A stretch of DNA of 64,000 nucleotides from Ilex aquifolium (lineage: Eukaryota > Streptophyta > Magnoliopsida > Aquifoliales > Aquifoliaceae), in contig OX637404.1 in the NCBI GenBank assembly GCA_951799425.1, positions 18,686,045 through 18,750,044 of the forward strand. Reading direction: 5' to 3'. A model generated the notes under the pieces. It did no database searches and was not told the origin of the DNA. It worked only from the letters and a program-made list of their open reading frames with translations. Numbering within the stretch: position 1 is the stretch's first letter; every line of letters begins with the position of its first letter. The translations under genes were made by a program, and so were the position numbers. Shown here piece after piece: positions 43,261 through 53,194 of this stretch.

Positions 43261-43878
43261 TCTTCGACTGAGCAAACCACATAATCAAATCTTTTGGTCA
43301 TCGACCTTAAGATTTTCTCAGCAATCACCACTTCGTCCATCTTTTCTCCATGAATCTTCATCTTGTTTATAATTGAAAGAGTTCGAGCAAAGTACTCGTC
43401 CACTTTCTCTCCTTCCCTCATTTGGAGAACTTCGAATTCCCTTCGTAGTGCTTGCAACTGAGCACGCTTCACTCTTGTTGTTCCCTGGTATTTTTGCCTC
43501 ATTGAATCCCAGATACTTTTTGTTGTCTTCTTGTTGAGGATTGTTTCCATGATAGTTCTGTCAATAGCCTGAAAGAGATAATTTTTTACCTTTAAATCTT
43601 TTAGACGCTGCTCCTCAATGGTCTTTCTTTTGAACTTCTGTTGACTCCACTCCATCTGCAACTACAAGGATCCCATTCTCCACCAAGCTCCAGTACTCTT
43701 TTGAACGTAATAAATTCTCCATGAGCATGGCCCAATGGTCATAATGACCATCAAACCTTGGTATTGCAGGTTGGATAAAACCTCCTTCTGTTGCCATTCT
43801 CTCGTTCACTCTTTTCTCACTCCCTGTGTTTCCCCTCTCACTTTTCTCTTCTTTGGAAGCTGCAGTTCCTAACCTCAC
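43261..43878 (-). pseudogene. N-terminal Gag of copia B
   Basis: The part of B on the far side of C. It starts with a leader and MATEGGFIQPAIPRFDGHYD (43797 downwards), typical of copia Gag with the DUF4219-like head, then WSLVENG, a frame change near 43630, and a UBN2-type region (YLFQAIDRTIMETIL, WDSMRQKYQGTTRVKRAQL, EYFARTLSIINKM) to the C insertion. It joins the zinc-knuckle portion at 12499. Confidence 0.88.
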
Positions 43879-43899
43879 TCACTCAGGCCCCTTATTGGG

Positions 43900-43911
43900 G
43901 CTCTGATACCA
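43900..43911 (-). promoter_or_regulatory. Primer-binding site of B, initiator-Met tRNA
   Basis: Minus strand TGGTATCAGAGC, four bases inside the 5' LTR. Confidence 0.92.
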
Positions 43912-43915
43912 GAAT

Positions 43916-44183
43916 TGTAGAACCCAAAAATCCTTAAGCAAAAATTATTAGTAATTGATGAACAACACTTCTTATTCAACTTGAAGAAAACTCAGTGGCT
44001 TATATAGCCTTACATGATGAGAAAAGAAATCAAACAGAACACACCTAGAAATGTGGTAACACTAGCTAATGAATAGGTCAAATCTAACAACAAGTCCCTA
44101 TTCAATAGGGATTATTAACAGAACTTGAAGAGCTCAACTCTAACCAAACTTCATTGACAAGCAATAACTCAATAACTCCAACA
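43916..44183 (-). repeat. 5' LTR of B
   Basis: 268-bp copy of 8744-9011, followed by target copy GTTGT. Confidence 0.92.
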
Positions 44184-45279
44184 GTTGTCAGATTGGAAAA
44201 AGATGTCATTTACCTTTCGGTTTGAGTGATTCAAAGTGTAATAAACCTTTTCTTAAAATTCATTCGGATGTTTGGGGCCCAACTCCCATTATATCTATTT
44301 CTAGCTTTCGGTTTTATGTTATATTTGTGGATGATGCTGCTCATTACATTTGGTTCTATCCTTTAAAGAACAAGTCCGAGGTACTTTCTTATTTCATTTA
44401 CTTTGAGAAAATGATTGTAAATATCTTCGATGCTCGTGTGAAATTCTTTATGAGTGATGGTGAAGGGGAATTTAAATTAGGGATATTTGATACTTTTTGG
44501 GCTAGTAAAGGCTTTGATCGCCAATTGTCCTGTCCTTGCACCCCACAACAAAATGAGGTAGCCGAGCGTAAGCATAGGCATATCACCGAGACGGGCCTTA
44601 CTCTCCTCTTCCACAGTTAAACACCACTACATTTGTGGGTGGAGGCATTCTCTATGGCAACCTATCTCATTAACCAGCTTCCTACTCCAATTTTGGACAA
44701 TAACAGTCCTTTTTATAAGCTATTCGACACTAATGCGGATTATTTAAAGATCCACCTTTTTGGTTGTTTATGTTATCCAGTCTTACGAGATTATCATTAA
44801 CATAAATTCAGTCCAAAAAGTTTGCAATGCATTTTCTTGGATATAAGTGATTTTCACAAAGGATTTTGTTGTTTGGAACCTTCTTCGGGTCGTGTTTACA
44901 TTGTTCGCTATGTTGTGTTCGATGAAACATTGTTTCCTTATCATTCCCGTGGTGTTCTTCATCTGTCGTTTACTCTTCACGGTGAAGCCCTTCAATATTC
45001 GAATATAGAGTAGTGGCTCTCTCTCGAAATATCCCCTAGATCTCTGCCTTTGTCTATTGTCGTACCAATAGCTGCCTTGCCCCTCATCGTTGCTGAAGCC
45101 GCCTCCCATAGATTCAATCTACTCTCTTCTCAAGAGCCTCATTCCTCTACTCACCCTATTGCCACTCTCTATCGATGCTTCCCAAGCTGGTGGTCAATTG
45201 AAAATCATTCTACACATTCCACCACTGCAACAATAGTCTTCCATACATGGTCCAGCTTCTAATCATTTCATGGTAACTC
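44184..45279 (+). pseudogene. Integrase and linker of copia relic A
   Basis: Resumes inside the integrase zinc region (CQIGKRCHLPF) and runs through HSDVWGPTP, IFVDDAAHYIWFYPLKNKS, MSDGEGEF and EVAERKHRHI; a stop follows FHS. The C-terminal integrase (LFGCLCYPVLRDY) and a Ser/Pro-rich linker are in broken frames. The second catalytic Asp is retained (SDGEGEF), as is the Glu (AERKH). The element is dead because of stops. Confidence 0.85.
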
Positions 45280-45623
45280 TATTGGAAAAATAATAATAAA
45301 CATAACTTTTCATGTTCTAGGAGTTATTTTTATGCATTTAGATTTTTGTATTAGTGTGTTATCAATTTGGTGTTAGTGGGGGACAAAGTAATTGTGGTAT
45401 TTTAATTCTCCAAGTAATGGAGGAGTAGGGTCTTTATTATTTTTATTATTGCATTATGTAGTGGAGTTATTTTGTATGTCATGTGTTATATATGAGAGTC
45501 TATATATATCCTATGTAATACATCCATTTGGATATGAGTGAATAGAAAGATTTCTTCATATTTTCAATAGTCTCTTCCATTATATTTTTTAGTGAGTGTG
45601 TGATAGTCCTTTAGATTCCAACA
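45280..45623 (+). repeat. 5' LTR of G
   Basis: 344 bp, first bases TATTGGAAAAA (TG mutated to TA), ending GATTCCAACA. A TATATATGAGAG segment near 45490 is TATA-like. Confidence 0.9.
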
Positions 45624-45626
45624 AAG

Positions 45627-45638
45627 TGGTATCAGAGC
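45627..45638 (+). promoter_or_regulatory. Primer-binding site of G, initiator-Met tRNA
   Basis: TGGTATCAGAGC three bases past the 5' LTR. Confidence 0.92.
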
Positions 45639-45675
45639 TAGGCTTGAGTGTTGAAAAAGAGAGAGTGAGAGAGAG

Positions 45676-46748
45676 ATGGCGAATGGAATGCTTCCATTTC
45701 AAATGCCTCGATTCACCAAAGATAACTATGAGAATTGGTGTATCCGCATGAAGGCAATTCGTGGATCTCAAGACTTATGGGAGATTGTAACAATTGGTTA
45801 CACAACACCGCAAGATGAAACTTCCTTAAGTCAAGCCCAAAAGGAAGTCTTGCAAGCTACAAAGAAAAAGGATCAAAAGGCTCTTTCACTCATCCATCAA
45901 TGCTTGGATGATGCTATGTTACAGAAGGTTGCTAGTGTAACCACATCCAAGCAAACATGGGATGTTCTTAAAACCGCTCATAGTGGAGTGGAAAAAGTCA
46001 AGAAAGTTCGTCTCCAAACTCTACGAGGTGAATTTGAGGCTTTACGTACGAAGGAATATGAATTAGTTTCAGATTATTTCACAAGAATCTTGGTGGTTGT
46101 GAATAATTTGAGAACGTATGTTAATGATCACTATGATGATACCCGGGTGATAGAAAAAATCCTCCATTCATTGGACCCCAAGTTTGACTATATTGTCGTA
46201 GCCATTGAAGAGTCTAAAGATTTAGACACAATGATGATTGACGAACTCATGGGATCGTTGTTAGCCCATGAAGAACGACTAGGCAAGAAGAAGCAAGAGC
46301 CGTTGGAGCAAGTGCTACAAACTTAGCTTTCTTTCAAAGAAAAAGAAAGAAGACAATATGGATGTCAAAGAGGTAGAGGGCGTGAACGTGGACGTGGAAG
46401 TAAACTCGACAGGTCGCTTATGGAATGTCGACTACTAAGTGAAGACTTTCCACTGGTCGTGGTGGACGTGGTCGAGGTAGAGGAGAAAATTTTGGCCAAA
46501 ATGCGTCCAACAAAGAAGAAAGAGGCCAAGAATCATATCGTGGAAGAGGCAACAATTCAAAGTCATATGGAGGGAGGTATGACAAATCTCATATTCAATG
46601 TTATAATTGTCATCGATATGACCATTTTGCTTCCAAGTGTAGAAATGATTTTGTGAAAGAAATAACACACTTTGTTGAAGACAAAGTTGAAGAAGTAGAG
46701 CCGACCTTGTTGTTGGCATACAAATAAGAGCAAAAGGGAGACAAGAAT
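45676..46748 (+). pseudogene. Gag of copia G
   Basis: ATG 45676 ([20 protein letters not shown]) opens a 216-codon frame with the DUF4219-like head and UBN2 region ([28 protein letters not shown]). It stops at 46324. An Arg/Gly-rich stretch and a zinc knuckle (CYNCHRYDHFASKC) follow in other frames up to about 46650. At least one stop and two frame changes. Confidence 0.88.
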
Positions 46749-48360
46749 GTGTGGTGCCTTGACTCCGGTGCTGATAATCATATGTGTGAAAATAAAGAGA
46801 TGTTTGCGGAGCTTGATGAATCGGTGAGTGGAAAAGTCATTTTTGAAGATTCTTCTCAAATTCCGATAATGGAAAGAGGTAATATTTTGATTCGTTTGAA
46901 GGATGGAAGACACCAAGTTATTTCTAATATTTTCTATGTGCCAAACATGAAAAATAATATTTTGAGTTTTGGACAACTCTTAGAGAAAGGTTATGATATT
47001 TGCATGAAAAATCATAATCTTTCAATAAGAGATGGAAATGAAAATTTGGTTGCTAAAGTGCCGATGACAAGAAATATAATGTTTTTATTAAATATTCAAA
47101 GTGATGTGGCAAAATGCTTGAAAACATGTGTTAAAGATTCTTCTTGGTTATGACACTTGAGATTTGAACACTTGAATTTTGGAGGACTAACTTTATTGTC
47201 TAGAAAGAAGATGGTGAAATGATTGCCTTCTATCAACCACCCGGATCAACTTTGTGAGGGATTTCTAATTGGAAAGCAAGCTAGAAAGAGCTTTTCCAAA
47301 GAATCCATTTCAAGAGCAACCAAACCACTTCAACTTATTCACTCGGATGTTTGTAGCCCTATAGACCCACCATCATTTGGCAAGAACCGGTATTTTCTTC
47401 TCCTTATTGATGATTTTAGCCGAAAAACGTGGGTTTATTTTCTAAAACAAAAATCAGAGGTGTTTGGTGTTTTCAAAAGGTTTAAGGCTTTGATTGAAAA
47501 ATAAAGTGGGTATGAAGTTAAGACAATTAGATCCGATAGAGGAGGTAAATTCACATCAAGTGAATTCAAATTTTTTTGTGAAGAAAATGGAATTCACCAT
47601 CCTCTAACGGTTCCAAGATCACCACAACAAAATGGTGTTGCCGAAAGGAAGAACCAAACCATTCTTGACATGGTTCGGAGTATGTTGAAGAGTAAAAAAA
47701 TGTCCAAGGAGTTTTGGGCAGAAGTTATTGATTGTACCATCTACTTGCTAAATCGGTGTCCCACTAGAAGTGTTCAAGACAAAACACCACAAGAAGCATG
47801 AGGAGGAATCAAGTCAAATGTTTCTCATTTGCGGGTCTTTGGAAGTGTATACTATGCACATGTGCCGGATGAGAAACGAATCAAACTAGATGACATGAGT
47901 GAAAAGTTTGTCTTCATTGGCTATGATTCAAGAAGTAAAGATTACAAGCTTTACAACCCAAGCAATGACAAGATAATTATTAGTAGAGATGTTGAGTTTG
48001 ATGAAGAAGATGAATGGGATTGGAACACTCCACAAGAACACTACGATTTTTTTTCATTCTTTGAAGAAGAGGAGGAGCCCAATGAGATCATGGAGCTGCC
48101 CATTTATTCTCCTCCACCATCACCCACCAATGTGCAAGCATCTCCATCATCATTCGAAGCAAGTTCAAGTGAAAGGCCACCTCGCATGAGGAGTCTTCGA
48201 GATATCTATGAAGAAACCGAAGAGGTAACTCAAATATTTAGCGATCTAACACTTTTTTGCCTATTTGCCGATTATGATTCCAAAGGCTATGAGAAAGCGG
48301 CACAAGATAAGAAGTGGAGAAGTGCCATGAATGAAGAAAGTGAAGCTATTAAAAGAAATT
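46749..48360 (+). pseudogene. Protease and integrase of copia G
   Basis: Largely one frame. Protease WCLDSGADNHMC; then the integrase zinc region (HLRFEHLNFGGL, CEGFLIGKQ, with the first zinc Cys and nearby residues altered) and core (HSDVCSP, RSDRGGKF, QQNGVAERKNQT); then SHLRVFGSVYYAHVP and an acidic linker with SPPPSP. In-frame stops near 47150, 47220, 47502, 47799 and 48359. Confidence 0.88.
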
Positions 48361-49811
48361 GAACATGGGAACTTGCCACACTTCCTAGAGGACAAAATGC
48401 CATTGGAGTGAAGTGGGTGTACAAGACAAAGAAAAATGCCAAAGGTGAAGTGGAGAGGTACAAAGCAAGGTAGGTTGCAAAAGACTAGTCAAAAATCGGG
48501 TATTGACTATGATGAGGTATTTGCACCCGTTGCTCGTTTGAAAACAATTAGATTGATTATTTCTTTAGCAGCTCTAAATAATTGGAAAATTCATCAAATG
48601 GATGTAAAATCCACTTTTTTGAATGGCTTTCTTGATGAAGAGGTGTATGTTGAACAACCATTGGGTTATGTTGTGAAAGGGCAAGGAGAGAAAGTCTTAA
48701 AATTAAAAAAGTCTTTGTATGGCTTGAAGCAAGTACCAAGGGCTTGGAATAGTATACTTGACAAGTACTTTCAAGCAAATAATTTCACCAAGTGTCCCAT
48801 GAACATGCTCTTTATATAAAGGTGAATGATAATGGTGATATACTCTATGCTTGTTTGTATGTGGATGACTTGATCTTCATAGAAAATTGTCCAAGAATGT
48901 TTGAAGATTTCAAGAGAGCAATGGCTAAAGAATTTGAGATGACCGACATTGGGCTTATGTCATACTACCTTGGCATTGAAGTGAAGCAAATGAATGAAGG
49001 TATTTTCATCTCTCAAGAAGATTATGCTAAAGCAATTTTGGCAAAATTCAAGATACAAGATTGTATGCCGGGATGCACACCCGTTGATTATGGTGTAAAA
49101 TTGTCAAAATATGAATATGGAGAGCATGTAGATTCTACCCATTTAAAGAGCCTAGTGGGAAGCTTGAGGTACTTAACATGCACAAGGCTGGATATTTTTT
49201 TTGGTGTTGGTCTTGTAAGTCGCTATATGGAAGCTCCTACCATGACCCATTTGAAGGCGGCGAAAAGAATTCTTAGATACATCAAAAGGTACACTTGATT
49301 ATGGATTGCTATATTCTTGTTCTAACAATTCCAAGCTTGCGGGTTATTGTGATAGTGATTGGGCCGGAGATATGGATGACAGAAAAAGTACTACCGGATA
49401 TGTTTTTTTCATGGGAGATACCGCATTTTCTTGGAGTTCAAAGAAGCAACCCATTGTGACTCTTTTGACTTGTGAAGCCTAGTATGTGGCGGCTACATCA
49501 TGTGTTTGTCAAGCCATTTGGCTTAGAAATTTGTTGAAGGAGCTTCATTTGCCTCAAGAAGAATCGACAGAGATCTTCATTGACAACAAATTGGCACTAG
49601 CGTTGGCAAATAATCCGGTGTTTCATGATCGTAGTAAGCATATTGACACAAGGTTCCATTTCATTAGAGAATATGTGACCAAGAAAGAGGTGGAACTCAA
49701 GTTTGTGAAGTCTCAAGATCAAATTGCTGATATTTTCACTAAACCCCTCAAAAAGGATGTTTTTTGCAAATTGAGAAGTTTGCTTGAAGTTGAGAAGAAA
49801 AATCATGTTTA
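48361..49811 (+). pseudogene. Reverse transcriptase and RNase H of copia G
   Basis: RT begins TWELATLPRGQNAIGVKWVY, loses frame near 48470, resumes (GIDYDEVFAPVARLKTIR, MDVKSTFLNGFLDEEVYVEQ) and keeps an intact YVDD (LYVDDLIF) after a further frame change near 48790. RNase H has SDWAGDMDDRKSTTGYV, an altered TTEAE motif reading TCEA followed by a stop near 49480, and HIDTRFHFIREYV. It ends at 49811. Confidence 0.88.
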
Positions 49812-49817
49812 AGGGGG
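49811..49817 (+). promoter_or_regulatory. Polypurine tract of G
   Basis: AAGGGGG directly before the 3' LTR start TGTTGG. Confidence 0.8.
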
Positions 49818-50158
49818 TGTTGGAAAAATAATAATAAACATGATTTTTCATGTTCTAGGAGTTATTTTTATGCATTTAGTTTTTTGTATTAGTGGGTCAT
49901 AAATTTGGTGTTAGTGGGGGACAAAGTAATTGTGGTATTTTAATTCTCCAAGTAATGAAGGAGTATGGTCTTTATTTTTATTATTGCATTATATAGTGGG
50001 GTTATTTTGTATGTCATGTGTTATATATGAGAATCTATATATATCCTATGTAATACATCCATTTGGATATGAGTGAATAGAAAGAGTTCTTCCTATCTTC
50101 AATAGTCTTTTCCATTATATTTTTTAGTGAGTGTGTGATAGTCCTCTAAATTCCAACA
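49818..50158 (+). repeat. 3' LTR of G
   Basis: 341 bp, TGTTGGAAAAA to AATTCCAACA, matching 45280-45623 with small differences. Confidence 0.92.
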
Positions 50159-50163
50159 GACTC

Positions 50164-51233
50164 GAAGCAAGTCTTGTCGGTCTCTTCATACACTTAGTTT
50201 AGTGGCCTCATTAGCTTTATCACCCGATCACTCTTGCTTCCTTGTGGCCCTCGCCACCGCTGATGAATCGTCTAATGTCACTGCAACTTTAAAAATTCCA
50301 TATTGGAAAGCTACCATGGATGCCGAGTTGGATGTTATCCATCACAATAACACTTGGGTTTTAGTTCCTCGGCATCCCAATATGCACATAATTCCAACCA
50401 AATGAGTATATAAAACAAAATTTTTGTCTTTTGGTCAAATTGAACGTCACGAGGCTCGACTTGTTGCAAAGGGGTATTCTCATCGTCATGGTATTGGTTT
50501 CGATGAAACTTTCGCCCCAATTGTCAAAACAACCACGACTCGAACTTTGCTTGTTGTTGTTGTTGCTCGTGCTTGGCCTATTCGCCAATTGGATGTTAAA
50601 AACACCTTTTTACATGGATTTCTCAAAGAAGTTTATGTTTCTCAACCACTTGGGTATATTGAATTTCAATTCCCACAAAATGTCTATCTTCTTCAGCCAG
50701 CACTTTATAGCTTACGTCAAGCTCCACGTGCTTGGTTTGATCAATTTAGCCATTATCTTTTTAATCTTGGCTTCCATCGTAATCCCACTAACCATTCCAT
50801 GTTTACACTTCATGTCCATACTGATATTGTTGTCATCCTACTCTATGTAGATGACATGATCATTACAAGCAGCAACCACGTTCTTTTGCATGAAAGAATC
50901 GCGCAACTAAGTCTCGAATTCTCCATGAAGGACCTTGGTCCTCTCCACTATTTTTTGGGCATTGAAGCCGTCTCCACCTCGCAAGGCCTTTTTATATCCA
51001 TGGCGAAATATGCTCATGATCTGCTCGATCGGGCGGCTATGGTGGACTACAAACAGGTATCCACTCTTATGGTTGCTAACCACAAGCTTTCCAAGCTTGG
51101 GGTGCCCTTTGATAATCCCACTATTTTTCGGAGTATTGTCGATGCTCTACGATACTTAACAATAACCAGTTCGGATATCGCTTTTAGCATTAACTCAATG
51201 TGTTAACATATGCACAACTTCAAAGTACATCAA
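50164..51233 (+). pseudogene. Reverse transcriptase of copia relic A
   Basis: Continues A after G: YWKATMDAELDVIHHNNTW, a stop at 50402, then VAKGYSHRHGIGFDETFAP, QLDVKNTFLHGFL, a YVDDM catalytic box and LRYLTITSSDIAFSINSMC, then a stop at 51204. The family match fades out around GTACATCA (51225-51232), where the sequence switches to the flank-like 36-bp repeat. RNase H and the 3' LTR are missing. Confidence 0.85.
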
Positions 51234-51261
51234 TAGAGCTAGAAAATGAAAGGCATTAACT
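51226..51261 (+). repeat. 36-bp copy of the left flank of relic A
   Basis: Matches 7225-7260 at 35 of 36 positions (TACATCAATAGAGC[A/T]AGAAA.. GGCATTAACT). It stands at both outer ends of relic A in the same orientation, too long for a copia target duplication. The switch point falls at the shared word TACATCA. Confidence 0.75.
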
Positions 51262-51283
51262 TCAAACTCGTTATAAAGCACAC

Positions 51284-53194
51284 TGTGACGCCCCCAAATC
51301 CAAGTGTCCGTAATTACCCCGTTGATCACCCATCAACCCGCGGAATCCCCGTGGATACCGTGTAACTCGATAACACGCCGTTAAGCCCCATTTACCGGGT
51401 TCCATAACTTAACAAAATTTGGGCAAAGTCTCATTTGTACGGGGAGCTCTACCCAAAACGCAACATGTACAATCCTACAACATTGACCACACCGGGTCCA
51501 TTCATCCATACTCAATTGCATAGTATTGGATACTACCATAATCATCATCACTACGTACATTCATTCATAAAAGAATAAATATCTCAAAAGAGTCTCATAT
51601 ACATGCCTTTTAAATATAAACAAGTTTTTGTTACAAAAATTATACAAGGCCAAAAGTAAACATATACAAGGGACTACAAAGTCAAAATAAGAGCCACATA
51701 CCGGCTCTATCGTCAAAGCAGGCCCATGGCCTCGCCTTCGGTGGACGCCTAGGCGATACCTGAAAAATGTTCCCATAAAGGGTGAGCCAACGCTCAATAG
51801 GGTAGCTCCTATAGAGAATACCTCTCCACCTAAATGCATATGAAATGTCACATGCAACAATCATTTCATGCATTCATTCAAATATGTATATTATGAAAAA
51901 ATGACATAAATCATGTCATGCCATGAGATGAGACTCATGCAAGCAATACCAACACCGAGCCCCATCCTGAGCTCTCACAACACATGCAATGTCATGCGTA
52001 TGTATTCGGGCATTCCAAGCCCCTGTCATTGGTGTTATGTACACTAAATAACTAATTGATTCATTTTCTTGTGTCTTTGTGGGGAGATGATTTATGGTAT
52101 TACACCAATGGGACACCAACCATCAACGAATTTTCAGGACATCCCACATGTGGCTCCGTTTTCGCCGTTACACTTTTCTGGAATTGCGCTGCCAGAAAGT
52201 GTATAAACCAAGTAAGTGGGTCTTGCACCCGAGGGAGAATCTAACCCTTCTTGCTATCTCTGACACGTTTATCCATTTAATTTTTCATGCGACTCAGCCG
52301 GACCTTGGTGCGACTTTCCCGAGCCCACGATCAACCACCTATGTGGTGATTGATTTCATACCATGCACACACTCCCACCCATGTCAATACTCATAAATGT
52401 AGTGCAATCCATGCATAATGCAGTATAATGTGCAATTGCCTTTTGTACTATTTGCAATGTCCATTACATAATGAATGCAATATAATGACATTTTCAACAC
52501 AATCTCAAGCATGTTATGTAAGATAATCAACTCAACTAATATACTTGTATTCACCTAGGCATTTAAATAAACACCTAGATGACACATCAATTTATACAAC
52601 TAGCATGTTTATTACTTTCAACATGGCAACATGTTTATTAATTCTATAAACATAAGTACAAGTCCACCACAATAATCATATGCTAAATAATCATTTAACA
52701 TACATATTATTTCATAATCACATAACAAGCTAATAATTTTATTAAACTTGATATGCCATTAAAACATCAATTCATGCTAAAGTACAATTAACATTCTTTA
52801 AACCAATACATTAACTTATACCAAGTTAATTATAATAGAATTTTACTAATTATAAGGTTAATTATAAATCTTATATTTGACCCACTAGTTGTACTAGTCA
52901 AGACCTAACATGTGATATACACCTTTAGCCCACCCATTTCATATGTCACATTTTAGGTTGAAATTACATCTAAATAGGAGAAACCCTAGCTCTTGTAGCG
53001 TGAGCCCAAGTAGTAAAACTCCAACGATAGCCCAAATTTAGCTTCCCAAGCCTTAGGCCTAGATTCTCGTCTTTGATATTTTTTTTTGGAGAAAAATACG
53101 ATCTTTGGTGTGGTTGTGTAGCTCTCGCTGAGTAGAGCAACTTTAATTCTTGGCCCGAAGCGATTAAACGGTTCAATTTTCGTAGATCTGAGGA
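51284..53194 (-). repeat. LTR1 of H, truncated at its U3 side
   Basis: Starts (plus) TGTGACGCCCCCAAATCC. It is homologous to LTR2 up to GATCTGAGGA near 53193 and then jumps directly into integrase sequence (CTCCCGAACCTGACC), losing the U3 end, the polypurine tract and the chromodomain. The left border joins non-element DNA (..AAAGCACAC). Confidence 0.88.

Larger units (their letters stand above)
8744..44183 (-). mobile_element. Copia element B (minus), split by C
   Basis: LTRs of 268 bp at 8744-9011 and 43916-44183, TSD GTTGT at 8739-8743 and 44184-44188, an initiator-Met primer site next to the right LTR and a polypurine tract next to the left one. Element C (TSD TCTTC) is inserted in gag, dividing B into 8744-12499 and 43261-44183. 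Without C the element is about 4.7 kb. Many stops make it non-autonomous. Confidence 0.93.
45280..50158 (+). mobile_element. Copia element G inside relic A
   Basis: LTRs 45280-45623 and 49818-50158, target copies AACTC (45275-45279) and GACTC (50159-50163), initiator-Met primer site and polypurine tract. All domains are present in copia order, with about eight stops or frame changes. The left LTR starts TATTGG instead of TGTTGG. LTR divergence and decay suggest moderate age. Confidence 0.92.
7260..51233 (+). mobile_element. Old copia relic A, host of the nest
   Basis: Three separated plus-strand pieces form one copia element in correct order: gag (7496-8424), integrase (44184-45279) and reverse transcriptase (50164-51233). 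Removing B (TSD GTTGT) joins 8743 to the integrase at a codon for a zinc-region cysteine. Removing G (TSD AACTC/GACTC) joins integrase to RT. The protease, the first half of the integrase, RNase H and the 3' LTR are gone. The protein style (WGPTP, AERKHRH, DMIIT) is that of RE1-like copia. This is the oldest element of the nest. Confidence 0.85.

Noticed and set aside
51284-53194. Solo LTR
   Set aside because: It is contiguous with body 1 pol through a deletion joint and is part of the tandem H structure.
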